This document shows, one piece after another, positions 23,401-30,886 of a stretch of DNA of 64,000 bases. Position 1 is the stretch's first letter, and each line of letters begins with the position of its first letter. A program made the position numbers and the translations under genes. Origin of the DNA: Graphiopsis chlorocephala (lineage: Eukaryota > Ascomycota > Dothideomycetes > Cladosporiales > Cladosporiaceae); the NCBI GenBank assembly GCA_022828445.1, contig JAIZZJ010000004.1, positions 1,550,001-1,614,000 of the forward strand, in the 5' to 3' direction. The notes beneath the pieces are model-generated. The model did no database searches. It was not told the DNA's origin and worked only from the letters and a program-made list of their open reading frames with translations.

Positions 23401-24156
23401 GAGTTCCAGGATGCTCGTCGTATGTCTCGTTCACGCAACAGGCCAAAGCACGCACTTTACGGCATCACATCCGGTGGCAATGCATTTGCAAGCAGTCTTG
23501 CCAGCGGTATTGGTGGTCTCGCACGTCAGCCATTGCAGGGTGCCGAGAGGGAGGGCGCTGCTGGATTCGTCAAGGGTGTTGGAAAAGGACTTCTTGGTCT
23601 CGCCACCAAGCCTGCCATCGGCGCTTTCGACCTTGCGTCCAACATGGCTGAAGGTGTGAAGAACACAACAACCGTCTTCGATCAAGAAGGTCTCGACCGC
23701 GTTCGCCTTACTCGCTTCATCGGCATGGATGGCGTCGTGCGTCCTTATTCCCAGCGCGAGGCTCTCGGCCAGTTTTGGTTGAAGACTCTCGACAACGGCA
23801 AGTATTTCAATGAGAGCTATATCGCCCACCTCGAGCTCAACTCTGGCTCGCAAGGAGATCGCAACGCCAGCGGTAATGGTGGCCGTTCGCAAGGAGCCGA
23901 GGCCAGCATGCTTGTCATGATCACGTACAACAGCATCATGCTGGTGAGAGCCAAGAAGCTCACGACCGAGTGGGACGTGCCGCTCAAGGACGTCCAGACT
24001 ATCTCCAAGGAGCGCACTGGCATGAGCATCGTGCTCAAGGGTGGTACGAATGGACCTTTCATCCCGATTGCGGATGAGACGAGCAGGAACTGGTTGTACA
24101 GACAGGTTGCTGTCGCGGTGAATGCGTACAACGACAGGTGGAATGCGAAGGGTTGA
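14482..24156 (+). CDS. VPS13: VPS13 bridge-like lipid transfer protein, 3224 aa, single exon
   Basis: VPS13 proteins are long hydrophobic-groove proteins that move phospholipids between membranes at contact sites (ER, mitochondria, endosome/vacuole, prospore membrane). The chorein N-terminal domain is at residues 1-120 (MLEGLVANLLNRFLGMYVKN, GIWSGDVKLKDLELRREAL). Repeating-beta-groove segments fill the centre. The VAB (SHR-BD) adaptor region starts near residue 1930 (SPYRIRNYTGFDLNVWSSG). An ATG2_C/DH-like helical segment covers about 2910-3060 (YEPYQGLVTDRPQDLGVGIA), and a PH-like C-terminus covers about 3080-3224. Charged low-complexity linkers sit near 870-930, 1590-1620 and 1740-1800. The length matches fungal VPS13 (about 3100-3200). 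The 9.7-kb frame has no intron or interruption. The first Met starts exactly at the conserved MLE. Confidence 0.97.
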   Translation: MLEGLVANLLNRFLGMYVKNFDPKQLNVGIWSGDVKLKDLELRREALDQLHLPLNVIEGHIGSLVLSIPWSNLRGKPVRINIEDLFVLAAPKEDQEYDAEEEEKRTHAVKMEKLDSAELLKERNTEGMSKEEQQKNQSFTAALTTTIIDNVQISVKNVHVRYEDALSDPGHPFAAGLTLQELSAVSTDENWRPTWIQSTSGTTHKLATLGSLAVYWDTDAKLLGSGTGEKTAEEQGLNHAELLTKFRDLIVKSDDPAVSEHQYILKPVSGRAGVEMDKSGKIDRPKTKARLLFNELGFVLDDEQYRDALMLVDLFHYFIRHQEYRKFQPAKRPKEDPKAWLLFAGKAVLDRIHDRNKRWSWAYFAERRDDRKRYIELFKKKKKEEAFSAEETKEIDQLERKLTYEDLRFWRSLARNQLRKENVGVKKAPEKKTWGSYIWGSSQKDEHAQDDAQMDEQQRKELYAAIDFDEKQQLTESVDMPREAVKLQVDMNLKTGSFTLRRDPHGKKTDMLRLLFDDFSTEFIQRTDSTLVDLSLGGMRLYDGSTEGNMYEQMLRVRDAPPVPDDQRIKELGDDERPKDEDEDEEEDDPFFSLQLEQNPLDNHADTVVVVKLKAMDIIYNPNFVVQVTKFFKPPEKHMDSIGALMESAGSTVEGLRQQTRAGLEFALTEHKTVDVQLDLQAPLIIVPDSVTTKSSICLIVDAGHVSVKSNLIDKATLADIQSKQQKQYNDQDLKQLKDLMYDKFLLRLENTQVLIGSTIEETRKTLESKDSSRNFHIVERINMDFEIAACIVPKASDLTKFSIDGHLPVLHAMFSDAKYKALMKLLDFAIPKFDETPANQKPRPSSSGQQSRPRSKSIMDKPGRSRAKSISSTDEDLVQHDEEHGKAARKKEQEQYQSKGDKKQPEVNPNQRNFEFKFTVDKLQGSLYRADPDGKQPDRLLVDLIAETFGLEFYQRPFDMAADVKLRTLVVEDHVEESPAPEFKNLISSEDVFTHSKEDLLTLSFQKVNKDHPEFESKYEGIATNLDVAVSTLSLLVTRKTLLTLLDFAMTTFTSPGDGVQQNKPKEIEGASKDDEVAKPVEQDKIRIKANLKRVAVILNNDGIRLATLSLSSAEVGVFLMGKTLNVSARLGNLSLVDDINQGVDEQSSLRQLVSIQGDELADFRYETFDTESKSYPGHDSSIYLRAGSLKVNFVTEPFRKIMEFGVKFGKMQAIFNAAREAAANQATKVQESTGKMHFDIVVKTPIVAFPRMIITDSPERDLVTAYLGEIYASNKFVPLDDSKDADIANKLSAGVRNIRLTSKFHYPDNKSEELELIDKVDIDFNITQADHKAGRERPDTEIEGAMSNINLRVSEAQLKFVMELTRSIPSAFALEDDTDLEEEAANELPESLVSSEHSTEVSTRASSVSGSEVAKPSHLGPELGADTETWTKMDLIFKVGAIGLELISGPVDKPIGDLEAASLSKFTLNETSVKLRMISDGALESELLVQSFTITDTRTTEKIKYRKIMSLINTDVKQQFMASVSISGGEDKNLIALLTIDSPRVILALDYLFAVMNFVNAGLAQDEPLLVEEEKEDSAEEEDDDDVSLATQGLSKRSGSGQAEETEKPAQGGMSISYRVNVVDAQVVLIANPAISNSEAIVLGTKQVLVSQQHAMTLQVEKIGMFLCRMDQFETTQLRILDDFSIQTSLDMQSKGKGSSLVSINVDIGPLVLRLSLRDILLAMQIVNRASAMSSSQDSKLQEEGPKKLAQVKAPSTRPKDGKSVKKTVASTQKVQAKTIKTTKTQVKREERKPEGSAVIKREEMKLSMDGIRVVLIGDLHELPMLDWSVKKFDVEVRDWTANMTADTSIDMFINVYNFSKSAWEPLIEPWQLGFHMAKEVNPDKLAVELYSRKSLELTVTAATIAMASKSAQFLSSEEDVLSKPRGNDSPYRIRNYTGFDLNVWSSGEADDEGQAAKLTDGEERPWRFEDPSTTRETLSPEGQSGLIGVKLDGSGFDSVDRIPVTREGETLYNLKPRKDKIQHRMLVEVKLGTDNVKYITLRSPMLVENHTQIPIELGVYSPDEGHLLKIEKIAPGEARPAPVGAAFMHSLVVRPDQGFGYTWSNERLFWKDLLKRPIRTLKCQGEHDESSPPFYFQMQASFDKNNPLTAVYPYMRIRISAPIEVQNLLPYDFKYRIYDKSTQKDWTNFLRKGGVSPIHVVELSHLLLMSVDMQDTPFKASEFAIINSGNKEDFRREKTLTVKDNNNLDLRLKIHYYNIPDSGGAFKITIYSPYVILNRTGMELDVKSKAYFGSARSAAGQTLVASTETDARKAVPFMFSFPTDDRKNRALVKVGDSAWSQPVSFDAIGAAVDIKLPAESGRAEMHAGLTIREGEGKYKLTKVVTITPRFVVKNKLAEEIQIREPGSPDFVTLKTGELHPLRFLKQSTGQQLCLCYPGVNNSWSSPFNIANTGSVHVKLAKAGERQQLIRIEILMEDATIFLHLSKETKHWPYSMRNESDQEFLFWQANPNVDDDEEDRSSGWKPIRYKLPARSIMPYAWDYPASKNKNIILSANGKERHVKIAEIGNLIPFRIPLAGGQRGDSKQKVIDLNVVADGPTQTLVFSNYKQSKSLYKQKSAAASASTATGFEVKEQDDDVTMKAGIRFAGVGISLINSQLRELVYVTWRDIELKYTDSPLYQTVALTVKWIQIDNQLYGGIFPLLFYPSVVPKTGKEMEAHPIFRSTVTRVKDDSYGVLYIKYFTFLMQQMTIEIDEDFIFALLDFAKIEGASWSEESEGKLTPDNLDIPEPQQEQSGQDIYFELLHLQPMQFDLSFVRTERINAEDTGSSSSNPFMFAVNVLTMSIGNVNDAPIRYNALMLENARVSVGALISNIQSHYVQESLRQVHIVIGSADFLGNPVGLFNNISSGVADIFYEPYQGLVTDRPQDLGVGIAKGASSFVKKSVFGLSDSVSKFTGSISKGLAAASMDKEFQDARRMSRSRNRPKHALYGITSGGNAFASSLASGIGGLARQPLQGAEREGAAGFVKGVGKGLLGLATKPAIGAFDLASNMAEGVKNTTTVFDQEGLDRVRLTRFIGMDGVVRPYSQREALGQFWLKTLDNGKYFNESYIAHLELNSGSQGDRNASGNGGRSQGAEASMLVMITYNSIMLVRAKKLTTEWDVPLKDVQTISKERTGMSIVLKGGTNGPFIPIADETSRNWLYRQVAVAVNAYNDRWNAKG

Positions 24157-24570
24157 GGAGGGGCGTTTTTGTGATGCATTATAATAGCATTTCTTGTTTT
24201 GTGATTATCATGATTGTTGTGCTAGTTGTTCTTTTCTTCTCTTTTCAATGAGCAGAGATACCCGATGCATAGCGTGGACGGTCATATCTCGGCTTCATGG
24301 TTTTTTTACAGTAATTCTGAATGGAAAGCGTTCTTAATCATTGATCAGACGTTTACTCGAAGGCCGTGTTGATACAGCGTTGGCATTTGATGCACTCCAT
24401 TCCAGTCTCTGTACTCGCAGCTTGGACTGGAAACTTCCTCCACTTGTACACTTGCCGCCAAGCTTTCGTTCATTCTAGTTCTTCATGTTTTCGACGACGC
24501 TGGTAGAAGCATATGTACCTTGAGGTGTTTCATCGGTCATCCAAACATCACGCTTGCGGCTGCGCTCCAT
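24157..24570. other. Convergent 3' intergenic region
   Basis: VPS13 (plus) and the next gene (minus) converge here. The sequence is comparatively AT-rich and consistent with two 3' UTRs. No gene or repeat was seen. Confidence 0.5.
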
Positions 24571-25571
24571 CTACTCTAGTTCTTGTCTGAGCTTCTCGTC
24601 CGCGTCGCGGTCTAGCTTGAGTTGTTCGTCCGAGGGACCTTCATTTGGATTCTCTCCAACGCCCTCAATGTCCTTGCCGACCATATCGTTCTTGATGCGC
24701 CATTCCATCCTGTCAGCTTGCAAACTCCTGTCATCCTCACGAGGGAGCTGAATCTGAAATTCGTTGGGGTTGAGCTTGTCAATGAGTTGATCTGCGTCTT
24801 TCAGACACTGCTCTCTGCCTGCAGGTTGGAGCATTGTTGAAAGCAACTGCAAGGTCTGTATGCGTATCCAAATGGGGAAGCGAGGTTCTGTGAGTAATTC
24901 CAGGCAATTTTCGCGGCACCACGTGTAGTAGCCTCGCAGGTGGGCGCGTTGAAGCTTTTAAGAGTTATTGGCAGGTTTTGAGAAGTACAGCCAAGGGTGC
25001 CTACCTCGTCGTAGAACGCATGGTAAGTGCAAGCTTCCGCTAAACACTCCTTCATCGCCTTCGGTTCGACTTTTGTGCTGTTGTTTTTGGCGTCGGTTCC
25101 GTGCTCGTGCTCACCAGACATGGACTTGTCGCCGCCGGGTCCTCCATCTTCTTTGACAGTTGGCCGGTCCTGCTCGCTCTTCCCGTCATGACCTTTGCGG
25201 TCTCCGTCCGGAGATTTGCCCGCACCAGTGCTGATAGAGCCTTCGCGATGTGGTTGAAGCGCAAGGGTTTCGCGCAGGTCGGTTGTTTTGCTGTGGCTGC
25301 TGATCGCGTATGATGACAGAACACCTGCGTCGCTCTTGGTTTCATTGTCCTTTGAAGAGTCGCTGATGGGCTCGGAGAGATTGCTCAGAGTAGGGGCGCC
25401 GCCGGAAGGTTCTCGTATAAGGGATCCGTTTTGTGGGCGGGCTCGGTTTTGTCGTTGAGCGGGATTGTGATGTGTCGTTTCGAGAAAGTCGAAGAAAGCG
25501 ACGCGGTAAGATACATGTACCTCACCCAGAGCCGAAAGCTTTCGGATGCAGTGACTGCAGAGGCGATCCAT
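24571..25571 (-). CDS. Acidic hypothetical protein, 316 aa, two exons
   Basis: Exons 25571-25005 and 24954-24571, joined through a 50-base GT-AG intron that turns two separate frames into one protein; the junction reads YHAFYDE then LQRAHLRGYYTWCREN. Residues 1-45 hold a CSHC motif and hydrophobic positions. Residues 45-170 are low complexity and polar (Ser, Asp, Lys, Gly, Glu), probably disordered. From about 170 (ECLAEACTYHAFYDE) to 255 the protein looks helical and folded, and the last 60 residues are charged and coiled-coil-like. I do not recognise the family. The ATG at 25571 is the first in frame, but an additional upstream exon is possible. It converges with VPS13. Confidence 0.6.
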
Positions 25572-26677
25572 GTGTGCGTGGCGTCAGAGTCATGTTGTCG
25601 CGTCTGCTTGTGGAAAAAGTCAACGAGTCACACGTTCACCTCAAGTCGTTCCTTCTTGCTAGTATGCTGGAGTCGGTATGCGGGATATTGCCATACTATT
25701 GCCAACCTCTTCTCCAGGTGCTTGCGTAAAGCAAACACATCTGATGAAAAAGTAAGAGTTCGCGTCAGCCAGAAGCAGTGCAATACTGGCGACACTGACC
25801 GAGGGCATCAGCAAGCTGAGCGGCCCTTGATGTTTCCAAAAAGTAGGTAATCGTTAATTCCCGTAGGAACATATCAGCGATCAAACTGAAAAGAACAGAT
25901 ACTACACTTGATCTCTGTGATGTTGTTAGCAATTTCTCGTATCGAGGAGGGCGAAAAGGGTCACTTACAAGCCGAATGGCAAAGAGAAGCTGAAGAAAAA
26001 AAAGGGAGACTTGGTCAGTTCGAGCAGGAAGGAAATACTTATACCTCGTCGGAGCCCTGGCACGAGCCAGTCTTGGTATTCTGCGCCACTGCTAGCGTGC
26101 TGTGGTGACCGGATGGGGTCGCAGCGAGTGCTGCGGTGACCGAATGGGGTGGGGTGAGGGGTCGGCGACGGGTTGTGGTTGTCGACCACGACACGTGACA
26201 ATCGCGGTCACGAATCCCAAGTGAGCCGACAGACTACAGCGGCAAGAACGAACGTGAAGAGAATTCCACACGAATTCGATGTAAGACAAGGTTTGCAGAA
26301 CGTCCGCCACTTGGAAGAGCTACAAACCACAGATACAAAAGTCGTTGGCGCTGAAGTCCGCGACATCAGCATGTTCAAGAGCTCTCGTGATCGCATATGT
26401 ACCTTCGCAACGCAAGATATCAGCAGACGACGTGGATGCATACTTTAAGAGTGAACTGAAGGAGTATACTTTGAGAGTGTGCTCTGCGCGAAACCTCCCT
26501 GTATCAGCCACATCTGCAGAAACGATCGGTTGAATTGCCTGCGTGGATGCCATCGATCGGTTGTTATTCCGCGGAGCCCAGTGACAGAGCCAAGGAGGTT
26601 CATAAGTGTGCAAAACACCAGAGGCTCACTGCCTGGCGCATTCGTCGAATGACTGGCAGTATGGGACGGCGGGGCCA
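25572..26677. other. Intergenic region 25.6-26.7 kb
   Basis: No convincing gene. Around 26099-26150 a unit close to GCGGTGACCGAATGGGG occurs twice about 30 bases apart, followed by a G-rich stretch. Open frames near 26.2-26.6 kb are short, lie on both strands and lack domains. Confidence 0.4.
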
Positions 26678-27572
26678 TTAAGAAAGCAGCGCACATGCTT
26701 TGATAATGAGAGGTGTCATCTTTTCCGGCTTCTGTTCGACGTCAGCATTCGAGCGTGCTTCGATGCTCACACCATATCACATACCCTCTCAAGGCTGAAC
26801 ATGTTGAAGTGATGCACATCGTGGACATCGATTACGGACGTAACGTTCAGAGCAGGATAGTCCTCCCAGCCGAGCTTTGAGCGTTCTCGTGTCAGGTCAA
26901 CGAACGCTTTGAGACTCGAACCGGCAGGCACCGGAACACAATCCGCGGCACGAATGAGAACTGTCGGCGGAGCTTTCTTGGAATCCCATGTAGGAAGTTC
27001 CCATCCTTCTATCAGCGTTCCTGATCTCGCCATCGAAGCCAGCACGTTGGCGCGGATTCGGGGTGATGGTGAGGATGAAATCTGTGGTAGATCCTTGGTC
27101 GCGATACTTGATTTTCCCTTGACCCCTGAGAAGTTGGGCGTGTCGATCATGATAATGCCTTGGACCACAATGTCGTCGCTTTCGGCGAAGATACGAGACA
27201 TTTGGAGAGATAGGAGACCACCAAGTGACCATCCTAAGAGCCGGTGATGTGTAAGCTGGCGGATATGATTGATCGTGAGTCGAAGGAACACTTGCCGCCT
27301 AGGAGGATCTTGCCCTTTCCGATCTCCTTCCGGATCATGTTGCAGTAAAGCTCAGCCATCTGTTTGAGGCCACCATCCCAGCCTTTCCACCCAGCCCCGC
27401 TGTCGAAAGCTGGATCAGATATCGCATACATCTGGCGATGAAGCGGACCAAGAGTCCAGTAGTTGAAGACCGTGCCTCCGCCATCATGTATCAGCACGAG
27501 GGGTAGGGAGGCTCCTGAGGATGGAGCATCCTGGACTTCACTAATAGTGTCTGGAATCTCGTCTGATGGCAT
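26678..27572 (-). CDS. Stand-alone thioesterase-type alpha/beta hydrolase, 259 aa
   Basis: Three exons: 27572-27296, 27233-26785 and 26731-26678. Intron 1 (62 bases) appears to use a GC donor (GCAAGT) and AG acceptor. That splice rebuilds the nucleophile elbow GGWSLGG, whereas other joins break it. Intron 2 (53 bases) has a TGCTGAC branch point. The fold is like the thioesterase domain at the end of fungal polyketide and peptide synthases: an opening strand with oxyanion region LVLIHDGGGTVFNY, the catalytic Ser in GWSLGG, an acidic residue in IRAADCVPV, and the catalytic His in DVHDVHHFNMF. No synthase gene is nearby, so it is either a type II (editing) thioesterase or an independent hydrolase. 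Substrate unknown. Confidence 0.78.
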
Positions 27573-27924
27573 TTTAGCCTTGTGTATAGCCTTTCCTTTT
27601 TACAGTTTGGGACATTGCGATTCCCACGTATTTGATGAGGTCACAAGTGCGAAGTGGGTCTTCCTCCACGTCACGTGCATCTGGACACAGTGCTAGGGTT
27701 AGTGTTGAAGTATATGCAATTCATGTCATCGTTGGGTTTTGTCCATTCTTATTCGCGATCGTACGCTTTTTGCATTGGTTTGAAAGCTTAGTATCTTTGT
27801 CCTGAAATCAAAGTTGCATGCGCGAAAGGAGGTTCCAGTAAAATTGTATGGTAATTATTGCATCAAAGCGTGTATACACTCGTATTTATCTATTTCTAAA
27901 ATTCATGTAGCTACTCACACATGT
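27573..27924. other. Intergenic region between the thioesterase and the repeat protein
   Basis: Short spacer holding the thioesterase promoter and the 3' end of the repeat-protein transcript. It is locally AT-rich near 27.84-27.91 kb. Nothing else was recognised. Confidence 0.4.
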
Positions 27925-28803
27925 TTACTTGTGAGTGCTGGTCGGGGCAGGGGTAACAAGGGTAAGGCTACCCTTGGTAGAGACGCAGGAGGCGCCGTTG
28001 GGGTAAGAGTGAGCCGGGTTGCAAGCAAAGCCGGTGCTCTTAGCAGGAGCAGGAGTGACCAGAGACAGGGCACCGTTGGTAGAGATGCACTGAGCGCCAT
28101 TCGGGTAGGCGTGGGCAGGGTTGCAAGCAAAGCCAGTGACGGAAGGTGTAGGAGTAACCAGAGTCAGAGAGCCAGCGGTGGAGATGCAAGAGGCACCGTT
28201 GGGGTAGGAGTGAGCTGGGTTGCAAGCGAAGGTAGCCTGTGCAGACGGCGTGACGAGGGTCAATGAGCCGGCGGTGGAAATGCAAGAGGCACCGTTAGGG
28301 TAGGAGTGCGCCGGGTTGCAGGCGAAGGAGGTAGGCTTCGCAGAGGGTGTGACGAGGGTCAAAGATCCGGCAGTCGAAATGCAGGAAGCGCCGTTAGGGT
28401 AGGAGTGTGCTGGGTTGCAGGCGAAAGTTGCCTGAGCGGTGGGTGTGACCAGAGTCAAAGCACCAGCAGTCGAGATGCAAGAGGCACCATTGGGGTAAGA
28501 GTGTGCTGGGTTGCAGGCGAATCCGGTGCTGGTGGGAGCTGGAGTCACCAGAGACAGGGCGCCGTTGGTAGAAACACACTTGACGCCGCCAGGGTACTGG
28601 TGGGCTGGGTTGCAAGCAAAGTCGCGGGCAGCGATCGAAGGAGTGGGAGTAGGAGTCACCAAGGCGAGGTGGCCATCGGTCTCGACACATCGGACGCCCT
28701 CAGGATACTGGTGGGCTGGGTTGCAGACCCATTCGCTCTGTCTGTTGAGAGGGCTGGCGGAGACGAGGCCAACAGCCGCGAGAAGCGCAAATGTCTGACG
28801 CAT
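27925..28803 (-). CDS. Secreted protein of eight tandem CNPAH repeats, 292 aa
   Basis: The start at 28803 gives a clear signal peptide, MRQTFALLAAVGLVSASP. The rest of the protein is eight near-identical modules of about 32-34 residues with the pattern CNPAH-x-YP-x-G-x-x-C-x(4)-G-x-L-x-LVTP, separated by Thr/Pro/Ala-rich linkers such as TPAPTST. Every module keeps two Cys, so one disulfide per module is likely. Modules 1 and 2 (EWVCNPAHQYPEG, DFACNPAHQYPGG) have diverged most; modules 3-6 are almost identical. There is no catalytic motif or GPI signal; the chain ends in THK. It is probably an extracellular or cell-wall-associated structural or effector-like protein; the function is not known to me. 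A frame continues upstream of the ATG but is not signal-peptide-like. Confidence 0.85.
   Translation of the reverse strand: MRQTFALLAAVGLVSASPLNRQSEWVCNPAHQYPEGVRCVETDGHLALVTPTPTPSIAARDFACNPAHQYPGGVKCVSTNGALSLVTPAPTSTGFACNPAHSYPNGASCISTAGALTLVTPTAQATFACNPAHSYPNGASCISTAGSLTLVTPSAKPTSFACNPAHSYPNGASCISTAGSLTLVTPSAQATFACNPAHSYPNGASCISTAGSLTLVTPTPSVTGFACNPAHAYPNGAQCISTNGALSLVTPAPAKSTGFACNPAHSYPNGASCVSTKGSLTLVTPAPTSTHK
27930..28735 (-). repeat. Coding tandem repeat, about 96-102 bases, eight copies
   Basis: DNA-level repeat underlying the eight CNPAH modules. Each copy contains the block encoding CNPAH and YPNGASC. Inner copies are nearly identical at the nucleotide level, which points to recent unequal crossing-over or strong homogenisation; edge copies differ more. 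Confidence 0.9.
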
Positions 28804-30111
28804 CTTGTTTGATCGGAGTTGGTAGTTGGGCGAGATGTTGATGTTCGTAGGGTAGTTGGCTTGCTGGTTGTTTGGACTTTGATGGAGTGAGATGGTATTG
28901 CTGGCCGGAGACTGTACTGATCCTGAAGGATTTATAAATGTTTGAAGGAGCATATCTGGGCCCTGGAGGCCCACTCTGACATGGTGCATACGATGGATAG
29001 CACCTATGGGTCCGCACTTACGGTGCGTTATTATTAGAATTAGCCCCGTAAACCAGTGTCATGCATTGTTGCTATACGAGCCATGACTTCACTTGTGTAT
29101 AAGCTCTTCCCAGGTGCTGCTTGTCTTTGCGAGCACTCGAGTGCGGCCCTAATATAAAAGTGAAGAGCACCCACCATACTGTAGATCTTAGCACAATTGT
29201 GATCCTCGTTACAAGCGTGGCCCCTCGTATTTTACATGACGATGGGCAAGGACGCTTGGGCCTTTGACGATGGGCATGATCGAACCTCCAGCGCAACATC
29301 ACCTTTGAGCAGCGCATAAGACACTGAAGTGATCTTGCTTCGACCAGCTTCGATGGTGCATAAGGTACGGTTCCCGAGAGCTGCAAATACGCGCATCTGT
29401 GAGTATTGGTGGATGATCCGTGGTCGAGAGCAGCTGCCAGAAGCAATTTTAGCACGGCTGTTCTCCGGGTGGCCCAAACAACCCCAAACCAAACTAGCGC
29501 CGCCTTGCCACTGATAGATTGCCACTTCACCGCATCGGCCTCCAATGTCGCACGGGTCTTGTCAACACTATCCCACCTCCAAAAGTGCTAGGGCCGTGAT
29601 CTCTACGTCACCAAAAGATACACACGACTCGAAGAGCATTAGTCAATACCACTCCGCGCACCTTTTACCTCTTACATGTTCTATTCATACGCCAACGGGA
29701 ATTATTTCTCCGAACTTGCACAGTCGAGCTTCGAACCCTGCAATGCTACTGTAGCTATCGAGCTATCGTCGTGGATACATTGAAAATACGAAGAAGTCGC
29801 GCTAAGGTATCAAGTCGACTGTATAGTGTGAGAAAGAGTGCTGGGGTTCAAAGAGGCTTTGACGTGATCTGGTCATTCTGACCTTCGCCTACTGCCTTAG
29901 ACAACTGAGAAAACAGGTTTGTGGTCAATCGCCAGAAAGTGTTCCTCGTCTTGGTGGATGATTTATGTCCTTTTCCCATTCCTGACCGCCTGCTCCCGTA
30001 TTGAGTCTTGGACACTTCCATTCGCACATACCAGAATCGAAAGCCGCACAGCATCTCCCATACTTGTGCCGAGAGATTGCCGTAACTCCGCTCCTTAACT
30101 CAGTACGACCC
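28804..30111. other. Intergenic region 28.8-30.1 kb
   Basis: Contains the promoter of the repeat-protein gene at its left end. The open frames at 29.1-29.5 kb have no domain and no gene-like composition. A short direct repeat GACGATGGGCA occurs twice near 29238 and 29267. No RNA gene was recognised. Confidence 0.4.
28931..28938 (-). promoter_or_regulatory. TATA box of the repeat-protein gene
   Basis: TTTATAAA lies about 130 bases upstream of the ATG at 28803, a plausible TATA position for a highly expressed secreted-protein gene with a roughly 100-base 5' UTR. The element is palindromic, so orientation is assigned from the gene. Confidence 0.5.
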
Positions 30112-30886
30112 TCACACTTCGCTTGGAGCGCTCCAGTTGCCTTCGTTAGGACGAGCGAGATCCAGATCACCACCCCAGTCGAGCAAGAGCCAGATCAAGT
30201 CTTTTGCATCGCCTACTGAATAACAAGCAGTCCAGCAGAGCCGTGTACTGCATTGGCTCCCCAATACGTTCCTAAATCGGTATGGGCCATTTGACTTGGA
30301 ATTGACATCGCATCCGACCACGTCCAAGAGATGGCGCACCATGTCCATACGTTCCTGAAACTTTGTGCCTGGGCTATCGCTGGACTTAGGTGCGTGGTCG
30401 TTGGCTGACATTATTGCTAACGGAAGGAATCCGTAGTCGTAGCATAGAGGTGCGCCTTTCGCTCGTAAAAGCTCGACGGTAGGGATGTCGGCGACTGCGG
30501 CTGCGCGCCCAAGGATAGGTCTTCGCCCAATAGATTCTGAAGGGATATTGTCGGGTGGATCCACACTGGCTCCATGATCGAGGCACCATTTCAGAAAGTC
30601 GTAGTCGCTGACTTCCAACGTACCAGAGGACCGGCAGCCCACAGCTCTCACTGTTGATGTCGTAGCCTCGCGCAACGAGGACTTCGAGCACCTCGCGCAT
30701 ATATCCACTGGCGGCTGCCGGGCAATTGAGTCGATGAGGAGGCAGTTGACGAACATCGACACCTAGCTCGAGCACGTAGTGTAGGCATTTCATCGCCGCA
30801 TGGCTCGTTGCCCTTTTGAGACATTCTTGGAGAATTTCTTGTACAGTGACTTCCGAGTCTGCGAGCTGCCCCCATCGAGCCAGCAT
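30112..30886 (-). pseudogene. Ankyrin-like repeat protein broken by a frame change
   Basis: Two consecutive minus-strand frames both look like ankyrin-repeat coding sequence. The first, from about 30886, contains KCLHYVLELGVDVRQLPP and VLEVLVARGYDIN. The second, ending at 30112, contains YDFLKWCLDHGASVDPP, ADIPTVELLRAKGAPL and LIWLLLDWGGDLDLARP. The frame changes by one base between about 30605 and 30660. Possible explanations are a one-base insertion in the TTGGAAG segment, a sequencing error, or a very short (40-base) GT-AG intron; all keep the ankyrin pattern. The first possible ATG overlaps the stop of the 2EXR-like gene upstream as TGATG, so the two could originally have been one gene. 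The role is probably protein-protein interaction. Confidence 0.55.

Noticed and set aside
29720..29750. GCTTCGAACCCTGC on the plus strand, resembling a reversed tRNA T-arm
   Set aside because: The flanking bases do not form a five-pair stem and no other tRNA arms are present.
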